Source: Clostridiales bacterium (GTDB taxonomy: Bacteria > Bacillota > Clostridia > Oscillospirales > Oscillospiraceae). From it: 26,701 nt of DNA. Where the stretch lies: NCBI GenBank assembly GCA_004551945.1, contig SFPN01000035.1, positions 1 to 26,701 on the forward strand. The letters are read 5' to 3'. The first letter of the stretch is position 1, and every line of letters begins with the position of its first letter. The notes below the pieces were generated by a model that worked only from the letters and a program-made list of their open reading frames with translations, was not told where the DNA came from and ran no database searches. A program made the translations under genes and the position numbers. Positions 6,966 through 14,861 of this stretch are shown in pieces.

Positions 6966-7787
6966 TCAGGTGAGCGCTATGATGACCAGCTCCGGCGGGT
7001 TGAAGAGCCGGAGTACCCGGGTGGTCTCCCGGGCCAGCCCCCGGCTGACAATGAAGGTGCAGTCTGTAAATTCATACCGTCCCCCAGCGTAGGCCGGGAA
7101 AAGCCCCTGGCCGGGAGCCAGCAGGCCGTTGATCAGGCCGGGGATGCGCCACTGTCCCCCATGGGCGTGGCCGGAGAGAATGAGATCAAAGGGATAGGCC
7201 CGGTACAGGCTGATGAGCTCCGGCCGGTGGGCCAGGAGAACCGTGCAGAGCTCCCGGTCCGCCGCGGCTGCCCCTTGGGCCAGCTGGGCGTTCATGGCCG
7301 CCTGCCCGATGCCCTCCGGATCGTCCGCCCCGCAGAGCTGAATGGTCTGGCCCTTTGCGGAAAAGGGCACGCAGTCCCCTGATAGAATGGTAACACCGGC
7401 TTGGGTCAAAAAACGTTTGATGCCGCCAATCTCACCGGTGCGGTACTCGTGGTTGCCGGTGACGTAAAAGGTGGGCCAGCGCTGGGCCGCCTGGGTGACA
7501 AACTGCTCGCCGGGCGCCCGGGGCAGGTGGTCGTCCAGAATGTCGCCGCCCAGCAGAAGGGCGTCAGGGGCCTGCCGGGCAATGGCGTCCAGCAGCTCCT
7601 GCTGATCTGTTCCGTACCGGCAGGAATGCAGGTCCGTAACCAGAGCCAGCCGGAGGGGATGGATCAGCTTTCCAGTGTTTACCGGGTAGGTAACGGTTGT
7701 TAGCCGGTCGGTGCGGCCCAGAAGCAGGGTAAGCCCCCCGGCGGTAGTCAGGAGAGCCAGTCCCCGGTGCTTTTTTCGATGCATCAT
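6966..7787 (-). CDS. Membrane-anchored metallophosphoesterase (YaeI/YkuE-like)
   Basis: The product has 273 residues. An N-terminal hydrophobic segment (about 8-24) likely anchors it with the catalytic domain outside. All calcineurin-like metal motifs are present: TDLHS (51-55), GGDILDD (80-86), GNHEY (111-115), AHRPE (186-190) and GHAHGG (206-211). YkuE/YaeI relatives hydrolyse phosphodiester bonds in cell-envelope lipids such as UDP-diacylglucosamine-type substrates, but the substrate here is not known. The start overlaps the upstream stop (ATGATG, sharing an ATGA), so it is translationally coupled to the C39/SLH protein. Confidence 0.9.
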   Translation of the reverse strand: MMHRKKHRGLALLTTAGGLTLLLGRTDRLTTVTYPVNTGKLIHPLRLALVTDLHSCRYGTDQQELLDAIARQAPDALLLGGDILDDHLPRAPGEQFVTQAAQRWPTFYVTGNHEYRTGEIGGIKRFLTQAGVTILSGDCVPFSAKGQTIQLCGADDPEGIGQAAMNAQLAQGAAAADRELCTVLLAHRPELISLYRAYPFDLILSGHAHGGQWRIPGLINGLLAPGQGLFPAYAGGRYEFTDCTFIVSRGLARETTRVLRLFNPPELVIIALT

Positions 7788-9526
7788 GGTATGGTAAAGA
7801 GCATCCGGGTGTTGGGATCGGCCATGCGCACCAGCACGGCGGCCACTTCAGCCCGGGAGATGGGCGCGTTGGGCCGGAAGGTACCGGCGGCGTCGTTGCC
7901 GGCAAAGATACCCGCCCGGTAGAGCTTGTAGACGGCGCTGTCGGACCGGTACACATCGGGGATGGACCCGTCAGCCACGGAATTGATCGCCGGCAGGGCG
8001 GCGTCAGGCAGAGCGTTGGCCAGGATGGTGGCAAACTCCTGCCGGGTGAGGGCGGCGTTCATGTCCGAGGGAGCGGCGGAGATAATTTTCTGGCTGATGG
8101 CGTAGTCGGTGTATGCCTTGTACCAGGGGGAGGTGACCGCGAAGGTACCGTCACCGGTGAGATAGAGCTTCCGCAGCCGGGCGGCCAGGGTGATGGCCTG
8201 GGCGGCGGTGACCTGGTCGGCAGGCTTAAACTTGTTGGACTCCACGCCGTTCATCAGGCCGTAGGCATAGACCGAGGCGATGCTGTCGTAGTACCAGGCG
8301 GTCTTGGACACATCGGTGAACTGCCCGCCGTAAGAGGTCCCCTTCCGGAGACCCACGCCGGTGGTGGTCCACTTGGCGGTGAGGGTGTGGCCCTGGGTGG
8401 TGGAGATGACGGAAGAATTGTTCACCATCTTTCCGTCGGCGGTGTACCACCCCAGGAAGGCAGCGCCGGACTTGGTGGGATTGGTCAGGGTGTATTTTTC
8501 GCCCTTCTTCGCCAGCTGGGAGGTCACCGAGGTGCTTCCCCCGTCCGGGTTATAGGTGACGGTCAGGTACCCAGATTTCACCGTGAAGGTCTGGTACTCG
8601 GAGTTGGCATAGGTCCAGTTGTTGCCGTTGGTGGCCTGGACCTTCACCCGGTATTCTCCCGCAGGCAGAGGCTCCAGGGAGAAGGGGGAGGTGGCGTAGA
8701 AATAGTACTTATAGTTGGCCGTCCAGGTGCCGTCGGCCTGCTTGGCGTCCACATAGACATTGTAGTGGGTGGCAAGGCTGACGTTGCTCCAGCTCAGGGA
8801 AATGCTGTCCCCGGTGCCGTAGGCGGAGGACAGGGCGTTTACCTTGGGGGCAGCAGGAGCGGCAAAATCGGGGAGAATGGTGTCTTTTCCGGACAGGTTG
8901 GCCTTGAAGTAGAGCAGGCCGCCGATGGTGCCGTTGTACTCTGACAGGAGTTTTCTGGAGACGGCCCCGGAGTCATAGAGCCGGGCATCCCCGTCCACAG
9001 TGTTGGCCACGGCCGCGAAGTGTCCGCTGTTCTTCACCCGGGCCACCACATAGTAGCCGCTGGCAATGAGCTCGCCGATGCGCAGGCAGACGTCGCTCAA
9101 GGGGGTGTCCACGGAGAAGAACTCCTGGTTCACAAAGTAGAACCGGGGGGAGAGGGTGGAGGTGATCATGCCGAAGGACAACAGAGCGTCCTTGGACCGG
9201 TCCGAGCTGTGGCTGATGCAGCCCTTGGAATCCAGCCAGTCCCGGAGAACGCCCGGGTTCATAGAGGCGGGATCATAGGCGCCGGAATGGCACATGAGAA
9301 TGGCGATGGCGGAGACCAGGCAGCCGGAGCCGCCGAGGGTATGTAAATCCCCCAGGGCGGTGTTGCCCCAAGCAGGGTCACCCTGCCGCCAGGTGGTGTA
9401 GTCGGTGCTGTACTCAACGCCGTTGTAAACCGCGGTTCCGGCGGCCCCGGCCAGGGGGACCGGCAGCAGGGTGCAGAGAATCACCAGCGCCAGGAGACCG
9501 GAAAGGATTCGTTTGTTTTGCTTCAC
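7784..9526 (-). CDS. Secreted C39-like peptidase with SLH domains
   Basis: The product has 580 residues starting at GTG 9526, with AGGAGG nine bases upstream. A signal peptide spans residues 1-29 (MKQNKRILSG, hydrophobic core, LAGAAG). Residues about 40-215 match C39-like (papain-fold) domains: Q48 in WRQGDPAWGN, catalytic-type C69 in GGSGCLVS, H169 in SGHFAAV and D185 in LYDSG. A fibronectin-III-like region (about 226-318), a Listeria-Bacteroides-type beta repeat (about 320-390, VTYNPDGG...FLGWYT...LTAKW) and SLH repeats (about 405-575) follow. The protein would be wall-attached and may cleave peptides or process surface proteins; activity is inferred from the triad. Its stop overlaps the metallophosphoesterase start. 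Confidence 0.88.
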   Translation of the reverse strand: MKQNKRILSGLLALVILCTLLPVPLAGAAGTAVYNGVEYSTDYTTWRQGDPAWGNTALGDLHTLGGSGCLVSAIAILMCHSGAYDPASMNPGVLRDWLDSKGCISHSSDRSKDALLSFGMITSTLSPRFYFVNQEFFSVDTPLSDVCLRIGELIASGYYVVARVKNSGHFAAVANTVDGDARLYDSGAVSRKLLSEYNGTIGGLLYFKANLSGKDTILPDFAAPAAPKVNALSSAYGTGDSISLSWSNVSLATHYNVYVDAKQADGTWTANYKYYFYATSPFSLEPLPAGEYRVKVQATNGNNWTYANSEYQTFTVKSGYLTVTYNPDGGSTSVTSQLAKKGEKYTLTNPTKSGAAFLGWYTADGKMVNNSSVISTTQGHTLTAKWTTTGVGLRKGTSYGGQFTDVSKTAWYYDSIASVYAYGLMNGVESNKFKPADQVTAAQAITLAARLRKLYLTGDGTFAVTSPWYKAYTDYAISQKIISAAPSDMNAALTRQEFATILANALPDAALPAINSVADGSIPDVYRSDSAVYKLYRAGIFAGNDAAGTFRPNAPISRAEVAAVLVRMADPNTRMLFTIP

Positions 9527-9584
9527 GTCCCAATTCCTCCTTTTTAGTGGGGCAGTTGCTTCCAGGATTACTACTTTTCATACT

Positions 9585-9709
9585 AGTTCTTGATAAAAAG
9601 CTTTCAAAGCTTTTTATCAAGAACTGCATGAGACGGCACAGCGTGCGTGAGCACGATGCGCGTGTGCGCAGCACACGGGATTCTTGATTCAAATTTTTAA
9701 TCAAGAATC
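9585..9709. repeat. Cluster of four perfect hairpins, candidate intergenic repeat
   Basis: Four inverted repeats lie back to back. Site 9585-9625 has perfect 20-bp arms around a single base (arm begins AGTTCTTGATAAAAAGC). Site 9642-9655 is CGTGC-GTGA-GCACG. Site 9662-9676 is GTGTGC-GCA-GCACAC. Site 9679-9709 has perfect 11-bp arms starting GATTCTTGATT. The outer two elements share TTCTTGAT. No open reading frame is present. It may be a mobile palindromic intergenic element or a structured RNA upstream of the C39/SLH gene. Confidence 0.75.
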
Positions 9710-9765
9710 AGTATCAGTATTGCATAGTTTTGACGAAAAGTCCAGACTATGGCGGAAATTTGCGG

Positions 9766-9863
9766 GAAAAGAAAGCCCCGCCCGGGGCAGAACAGGGGTC
9801 TGCTCCGGGCGGGGGTGAACAGGGAGGAGGTAAGTCAGTTGGCTTCCTTTCTCTCTCGGGTTT
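9766..9863 (-). ncRNA. Candidate small RNA with CU-rich anti-Shine-Dalgarno segment
   Basis: A near-consensus promoter (9870-9898) is followed, starting about seven bases downstream, by a transcript of about 97 bases ending at an intrinsic terminator: a 16-bp stem (9776-9791 / 9799-9814, loop ACAGGGG) and tail CTTTCTTTTC on the minus strand. No start codon with a ribosome site lies within. The unpaired centre reads CTTACCTCCTCCCTG, complementary to Shine-Dalgarno sequences, a feature of Firmicutes sRNAs such as RsaE/RoxS. The alternative is a leader attenuator of the C39/SLH gene at 9526. Confidence 0.6.
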
Positions 9864-9869
9864 GCATGT

Positions 9870-9898
9870 ATTATATCAGTTTGTGGAGAGAATTGCAA
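9870..9898 (-). promoter_or_regulatory. Sigma-A promoter of the candidate sRNA
   Basis: On the minus strand, TTGCAA (9898-9893), a 17-base spacer, then a perfect TATAAT (9875-9870). It lies between the enolase terminator and the candidate small RNA, in an AT-rich stretch. Confidence 0.75.
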
Positions 9899-9918
9899 GA
9901 ATTTATGAATTTTCTTGT

Positions 9919-9967
9919 GCAAAAACGACAGGAACCCCAGGCTGGAAGGGCTCCGGCCTGGGGTTCC
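9919..9967 (-). terminator. Rho-independent terminator of the glycolytic operon
   Basis: Perfect 12-bp stem (GGAACCCCAGGC at 9931-9942 with 9956-9967) and T-rich tail TGTCGTTTTTGC on the minus strand, starting 17 bases beyond the enolase stop. Confidence 0.85.
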
Positions 9968-9983
9968 GGGAAACAGCGCTGTG

Positions 9984-11177
9984 TTATCTCAGGTTGAAGA
10001 AGGCGTCCCGGCCGGGGAAACGGGCTGCTGCGTCCAGCTCCTCCTCGATCCGGAGCAACTGGTTGTACTTGGCCACCCGGTCGGTGCGGCTGGGTGCGCC
10101 GGTCTTGATCTGGCCGGCGTTCAGAGCCACGGACAGGTCAGCGATGGTGGTGTCCTCGGTTTCGCCGGAGCGGTGGGAGACCACGGCGGTGTACCCGGCC
10201 CGGTTGGCCATCTGGATGGCGTCCAGAGTCTCGGTGAGGGTGCCGATCTGGTTGACCTTGATGAGGATGGAGTTGGCAACGCCCTTCTCGATGCCGGTCT
10301 TCAGGCGCTGGGTGTTGGTGACGAACAGGTCGTCGCCCACCAGCTGGACCCGGCTGCCGATGGCCTTGGTGAGCATGGCCCAGCCTTCCCAGTCGTTCTC
10401 GCCCATGCCGTCCTCCAGGGAGATGATGGGGTAGGCGGCGTCGATGGCGATCATGAAGTCGTCATAGGGCTTGTAGCCGGCCTTCTCGATGGCGGCGACA
10501 ATGGCCTTCAGGGCGTCCTCGTCCTTCTTCAGGTTGGGGGCGTAGCCGCCCTCGTCGCCCACGCCGGCGGCGGGGGTGCCGTTTTCCTTCAGGACGGTCT
10601 TCAGGGTGTGGAAGACCTCGGCGCACATCTGCAGGGCCTGCTTCCAGCTCTTGGCCCCCACGGGCATAATCATGAACTCCTGAATATCCACGTTGTTGGT
10701 GGCGTGGGCGCCGCCGTTGAGGATGTTCATCATGGGAACAGGCAGGGTCTTGGCGTTGACGCCCCCCAGATAGCTGTACAGGGGCAGCCCCAGGCTCTCG
10801 CTGGCAGCCCGGGCACAGGCCAGAGAAGCGCCCAGAATGGCGTTGGCGCCCAGGCGGCTCTTGTTGGGGGTGCCATCCAGCTCGATGAGAAGATTGTCGA
10901 TTTCCGTCTGGTCCAGTACGTTCAGGCCGATGAGGGCCTCGGCGATCTCGGTGTTCACATGCTCCACAGCCTGGGACACACCCTTGCCCAGGTAGCGGGC
11001 GGGGTCGCCGTCCCGCAGCTCGCAGGCCTCATAGACGCCGGTGGAGGCGCCGGAGGGAACGGCTGCCCGGCCCATGGTGCCATCGTCCAGGTAGACCTCT
11101 ACCTCCACAGTGGGGTTGCCGCGGGAGTCCAGGATTTCCCGGCCCAGCACGTCAACGATTTCAATCATCTGCTTCAT
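9984..11177 (-). CDS. eno: Enolase with an internal ~35-residue deletion
   Basis: Phosphopyruvate hydratase converts 2-phosphoglycerate to PEP in the cytoplasm. N-terminal domain signatures (GREILDSRGNPTVEVEV, PSGASTG, LGANAILG), GDEGG (207-211, catalytic Glu), VGDD (280-283) and the C-terminal SHRSGETED are intact. The product is only 397 residues; the family is usually 420-435. The metal ligands D246 (MIAID) and E255 (SLED) are nine residues apart, whereas about 44 separate them in other bacterial enolases. The segment beginning SSEFY, the catalytic loop L3 and barrel helix 3 are missing, in frame, with only Ala-Ala linking strands 3 and 4. ATG 11177 was chosen to match the family N-terminus MKQ.IEIVDV; AAAGGAG lies upstream. 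It is last in the trmL-pgk-tpiA-gpmI-eno operon. Activity is doubtful. Confidence 0.93.
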   Translation of the reverse strand: MKQMIEIVDVLGREILDSRGNPTVEVEVYLDDGTMGRAAVPSGASTGVYEACELRDGDPARYLGKGVSQAVEHVNTEIAEALIGLNVLDQTEIDNLLIELDGTPNKSRLGANAILGASLACARAASESLGLPLYSYLGGVNAKTLPVPMMNILNGGAHATNNVDIQEFMIMPVGAKSWKQALQMCAEVFHTLKTVLKENGTPAAGVGDEGGYAPNLKKDEDALKAIVAAIEKAGYKPYDDFMIAIDAAYPIISLEDGMGENDWEGWAMLTKAIGSRVQLVGDDLFVTNTQRLKTGIEKGVANSILIKVNQIGTLTETLDAIQMANRAGYTAVVSHRSGETEDTTIADLSVALNAGQIKTGAPSRTDRVAKYNQLLRIEEELDAAARFPGRDAFFNLR

Positions 11178-11233
11178 TTCCAAAAACGCTCCTTTAGCTG
11201 CTTATTTCCCACAAACCGGGGACGAATGCCCGG

Positions 11234-12748
11234 TTAGTTTACGATGAGGGTTTTGCCGTCCATCTCCTCCGGCTGGTTCAGACCCATCAGGTCCAGCATG
11301 GTGGGGGCGATGTCAGCCAGCCGCCCGTCCCGCAGGCGGACGTCAGCGCCCACGATGCAGAAGGGGACGGGGTTGGTGGTGTGGGCGGTGAAGGGGGCGC
11401 CCTTCTCGTCCAGCATTTGCTCGGCGTTGCCGTGGTCGGCGGTGATGAGGGCCACGCCCCCCAGCTGGGTGGTGGCGGCCACAACACGGCCCACGCAGGC
11501 GTCCACGGTTTCCACTGCCTCCACGGTGGCCTGGAACACGCCGGTGTGGCCCACCATGTCGCAGTTGGCGAAGTTCAGGATAATCACGTCATACTGTCCG
11601 CTCTCAATCCGGCGGATGGCCTCGTCGGTGACGGCATAGGCGCTCATCTCCGGCTTCAGGTCGTAGGTGGCCACCTTGGGGGAGGGGATCAGGCACCGGT
11701 CCTCCCCGGGGAAGATGGCCTCCTGGCCGCCGTTGAAGAAGAAGGTGACGTGGGCGTACTTTTCGGTCTCCGCGATGCGCAACTGGGTCATGCCCAGCTG
11801 GCTCAGATAGGAGCCGAAGATGTTTTCCAGCTTTTCATGGGGGAAGGCCACGGTCACGTTGGGCAGGGACGCGTCGTACTCCGTGGTACACACGAAGTGG
11901 GTGGGGAAGTATCCCTTTTTCCGCACCAGCTTGCCGAAGGCGGGGTCGGTGAGGCTGCGGGTGATCTCCCGGGCCCGGTCCGGCCGGAAGTTATAGAAGA
12001 TCACGCTGTCCCCGGACTTAATGGACCCGCCGGGGGTGCAGACCACCGGCTCCATAAACTCGTCGGTGATCCCCTTGTCGTAAGAGGCCTGGACCGCCTG
12101 GACAGGGTCCGGGCAGAGGGGAGCCTCGCCGCAGACCATGGCGTCGTAGGCCCGCTGGAGGCGGTCCCACCGGCTGTCCCGGTCCATGGCGTAGTAGCGG
12201 CCCATCACGTCGGCGATCCGGCCCACCCCCAGCTCTGCCAGCTTATCCTGGAGCTGCTGGACAAAAGCCTTCCCCGAGGTGGGGGAGACGTCCCGCCCAT
12301 CCAGAAAAACGTGAACATAGAGCCGGTCCAGACCGTGGCGTCTGGCCAGCTCCAGCAGGGCGAAGAGATGGGTGATGTGGCTGTGCACCCCGCCGTCGGA
12401 CAGCAGGCCCATCAGGTGCAGGGCGCCGCCGGTGGCCTGGCAGGCCCGGATGGCCTCCAGGTAGGCGGGGTTTTCAAAGAAGGAGCCATCCTCAATGGCC
12501 CGGGTGATTTTGGGCAGGTCCTGGAAAACCACCCGTCCGGCGCCGATGTTGGTGTGGCCCACCTCGCTGTTGCCCATCTGGCCGTCGGGCAGGCCCACGT
12601 CCAGCCCGGAGGCCTCCAGCTGGCAGAAGGGATACTGGGAGAAGAGATAGTCCAGCTGAGGGGTGGCTGCGGCCTGGATGGCGTTGCCGGGGGTGTCCTC
12701 TCCCAGGGCAAAGCCGTCCATGATGATTAGGGTAGTAGGAGTTTTCAT
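11234..12748 (-). CDS. gpmI: 2,3-bisphosphoglycerate-independent phosphoglycerate mutase
   Basis: The product has 504 residues, near the usual 510. It interconverts 3- and 2-phosphoglycerate using two Mn ions and a phosphoserine. The metal-binding IIMDGFAL near the N-terminus, the catalytic serine in GQMGNSEVGHTNIGAGR (about residues 57-73), DGRDVSP, and the C-terminal metal motifs FANCDMVGHTG and TADHGNAEQM are all present. ATG 12748 has GGAGGAAAGG just upstream. The gene follows tpiA after 95 bases and precedes eno by 56 bases on the same strand, so it is probably part of one glycolytic transcript. The 95-base gap contains no strong terminator. Confidence 0.97.
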   Translation of the reverse strand: MKTPTTLIIMDGFALGEDTPGNAIQAAATPQLDYLFSQYPFCQLEASGLDVGLPDGQMGNSEVGHTNIGAGRVVFQDLPKITRAIEDGSFFENPAYLEAIRACQATGGALHLMGLLSDGGVHSHITHLFALLELARRHGLDRLYVHVFLDGRDVSPTSGKAFVQQLQDKLAELGVGRIADVMGRYYAMDRDSRWDRLQRAYDAMVCGEAPLCPDPVQAVQASYDKGITDEFMEPVVCTPGGSIKSGDSVIFYNFRPDRAREITRSLTDPAFGKLVRKKGYFPTHFVCTTEYDASLPNVTVAFPHEKLENIFGSYLSQLGMTQLRIAETEKYAHVTFFFNGGQEAIFPGEDRCLIPSPKVATYDLKPEMSAYAVTDEAIRRIESGQYDVIILNFANCDMVGHTGVFQATVEAVETVDACVGRVVAATTQLGGVALITADHGNAEQMLDEKGAPFTAHTTNPVPFCIVGADVRLRDGRLADIAPTMLDLMGLNQPEEMDGKTLIVN

Positions 12749-12843
12749 AAACCTTTCCTCCGGTTCCTGGAGTGTGCGGCTGGCGGGTTTACTGCCGGCT
12801 GCAGCAGGCTGCTCGGAACAAGCATAGCCTTTCTTTTCAGGAT

Positions 12844-13617
12844 TTAATCCTGGTTTGCAATCTGAATGATCTTTAAGAAGGTGTCCGGATCCAGAGAGGC
12901 CGTGCCGATGAGGCCGCCGTCCACGTCCTCCTGGGCCAGCAGCTCCGCCGCGTTCTTCTCGTTCATGGAGCCGCCGTACTGGATGGTGGTGGACCGGGCG
13001 ATCCGGGCGCCGTAGAGCTTGCGCAGGATGCCGCGGATGGCGGAGCAGACCTCGCCGGCCTGCTCCGGGGTGGCGGTGTTTCCGGTGCCGATGGCCCAGA
13101 TAGGCTCATAGGCGATAACCACGTGGCGCATCTGCTCCGGGGTGACCCCGGCCAGAGCGGCGTGGATCTGGTAGGTAATCAGCTCCATGGTCACCCCCAG
13201 CCGCCGCTGGTCCAGATCCTCGCCCACGCAGAGGATGGGCCGCAGACCGGCGTTCAGGGCGGCGTGGATCTTTTTGTTTACGGTGAGATCGGACTCATAG
13301 AAAAGGCCCCGGCGCTCGCTGTGGCCGATGATGACGTATTTCACGTCCAGGTCCGCCAGCATGTTGGCGGAAATCTCCCCGGTGAAGGGACCCTGTTCCT
13401 CCCAGTGGAGATTCTGAGCACCCACGGCGATGCGGCTGTCCTTCAGCAGCTTTCCCGCCGCGGGCAGGTCTACATAGGGCACGCACAGGACGATGCTGCA
13501 CCGCTTGGCCCGGGGCAGGGAGCTTTTCAGCTGCTCCACGAACGCCTTGGCCTCCGTGGCGGTTTTGTACATCTTCCAGTTTCCCGCAATGATGGTTTTC
13601 CGATACTTTCTGTTCAT
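12844..13617 (-). CDS. tpiA: Triose-phosphate isomerase
   Basis: The product has 257 residues, a normal length. It interconverts dihydroxyacetone phosphate and glyceraldehyde 3-phosphate in the cytoplasm. Active-site residues are clear: Lys in AGNWKMYKT near the N-terminus, His in IIGHSERR, Glu in AYEPIWAIGTG, and phosphate-binding GGSM. The usual LVGGASL near the C-terminus reads LIGTASL, a mild change in the phosphate loop. The start is ATG 13617, where the family-typical sequence begins and AAAGGG lies about ten bases upstream; the longer frame upstream only reads through pgk in another frame. It is separated from pgk by 25 bases. Confidence 0.97.
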   Translation of the reverse strand: MNRKYRKTIIAGNWKMYKTATEAKAFVEQLKSSLPRAKRCSIVLCVPYVDLPAAGKLLKDSRIAVGAQNLHWEEQGPFTGEISANMLADLDVKYVIIGHSERRGLFYESDLTVNKKIHAALNAGLRPILCVGEDLDQRRLGVTMELITYQIHAALAGVTPEQMRHVVIAYEPIWAIGTGNTATPEQAGEVCSAIRGILRKLYGARIARSTTIQYGGSMNEKNAAELLAQEDVDGGLIGTASLDPDTFLKIIQIANQD

Positions 13618-13642
13618 ATCTGCTGAGCCCTTTCTGCGGTGC

Positions 13643-14839
13643 TTACCGGTCTTCCAGGCAGACGATGCCGGGCAGTTCCAGGCCCTCCAGGAACTCCAGG
13701 GAGGCGCCGCCGCCGGTGGAGATGTGAGAGATTTTGGAGGCGAAACCGGTTTTCTCCACAGCGGAGACGGAGTCGCCGCCGCCCACGATGGTGACGGCAT
13801 TCTCCAGGGTGGACATGGCCTGGGCGATGGCGTTGGTTCCGGCGGCAAAGGCGGGGAACTCAAAGACGCCCATGGGGCCGTTCCAGATCACCGTGCCGGC
13901 GCCCTGGATGGCTTCGGTGAAGCAGGCCGCGGTTTCGGGGCCGATGTCCATGCCCATCCAGCCGTCGGGGATCTCCCGGGAGGGGACCACCCGGGAGGGG
14001 GCGTCGGCGGCAAAGTCCTGGGTGACCACGTTGTCCGTGGGCAGCAGAAGCTTAACCCCCTGGGCCTTTGCCTTGGCGATCATGTCCCGGGCATAGTCAA
14101 TGTGGTCAGCGTCCAGCAGGGAGGTGCCGATGGTGCCGCCCTGGGCCACCTGGAAGGTGTAGGACATGCCGCCGCCGATGATGATGGTGTCGGCCTTCTG
14201 GAGCAGGCTGTTGATGACGCCGATCTTGTCGGAGACCTTGGCGCCGCCCAGAATGGCCACCAGGGGACGCTGGGGTTCGTCCAGGGCCTTGCCCATGAAG
14301 GCCAGCTCCTTTTCCACCAGCAGGCCGGCGACAGAGGGTAAGTAGTCCGCCACACCAGCGGTGGAGGCATGGGCCCGGTGAGCGCAGCCAAAGGCGTCAA
14401 AGACGAAAATGTCAGCCAGGGAGGCCAGCTCTTTGGCAAATTCGGGGTCGTTTTTCTCCTCCTCAATGCGGAAGCGGAGGTTTTCCACCAGAACCACCTG
14501 GCCCGGCTGGAGGGCGGCGCACTTGGCCTTGGTGTCAGGTCCCAGCACGTCGGTGGTCATGGGGACGGGGATGCCCAGGAGCTTTTCCAGGTGATCCCGG
14601 GCGGAGAACAGGGACATTTCCTGCTTCCACTGGCCGTGGGGCCGCCCCAGGTGGGACAGGAGAATCACGGCGGCGTTATGCTCCAGCAGGTAGCGGATGG
14701 TAGGCAGGGTGGAGACGATCCGGGTGTCATCGTGAATGACGCCGGTCTTTTTGTCGTGGGGAACGTTAAAATCACAGCGCAGGAGGATCTTCTTGCCGGA
14801 GACGTCAATGTCCCGGATGGTCTTCTTGTCATAATTCAT
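13643..14839 (-). CDS. pgk: Phosphoglycerate kinase
   Basis: The product has 398 residues, full length. It transfers phosphate from 1,3-bisphosphoglycerate to ADP. The N-terminal KKILLRCDFNVP (usual LLRVDFNVP, here Cys for Val), HLGRP, the GGAKVSDKIGVI nucleotide-region motif, and the C-terminal GGGDSVSAVEK and STGGGASLEFLEG are all present. The second residue of GGGDS.. (usually A) is V, a minor variant. AAGGGG lies upstream of ATG 14839, and the trmL stop is 22 bases before the start, so pgk is probably transcribed from the trmL promoter. No gapA is found beside it, unlike many Firmicutes operons. Confidence 0.97.
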   Translation of the reverse strand: MNYDKKTIRDIDVSGKKILLRCDFNVPHDKKTGVIHDDTRIVSTLPTIRYLLEHNAAVILLSHLGRPHGQWKQEMSLFSARDHLEKLLGIPVPMTTDVLGPDTKAKCAALQPGQVVLVENLRFRIEEEKNDPEFAKELASLADIFVFDAFGCAHRAHASTAGVADYLPSVAGLLVEKELAFMGKALDEPQRPLVAILGGAKVSDKIGVINSLLQKADTIIIGGGMSYTFQVAQGGTIGTSLLDADHIDYARDMIAKAKAQGVKLLLPTDNVVTQDFAADAPSRVVPSREIPDGWMGMDIGPETAACFTEAIQGAGTVIWNGPMGVFEFPAFAAGTNAIAQAMSTLENAVTIVGGGDSVSAVEKTGFASKISHISTGGGASLEFLEGLELPGIVCLEDR

Positions 14840-14861
14840 AGGAAAAAAGCCCCTTCTTTTC

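Noticed and set aside
9701..9922. 73-codon minus frame across the candidate sRNA
   Set aside because: It begins upstream of the -10 element and runs through the terminator hairpin, so it cannot be translated from the predicted transcript.
9915..11237. 440-codon + strand frame opposite enolase
   Set aside because: Shadow of a conserved gene in GC-rich sequence; the product is Gly/Val/Ala-rich without recognisable domains.
11381..12730. 449-codon + strand frame opposite gpmI
   Set aside because: Antisense shadow of an unmistakable phosphoglycerate mutase; no domain is visible.
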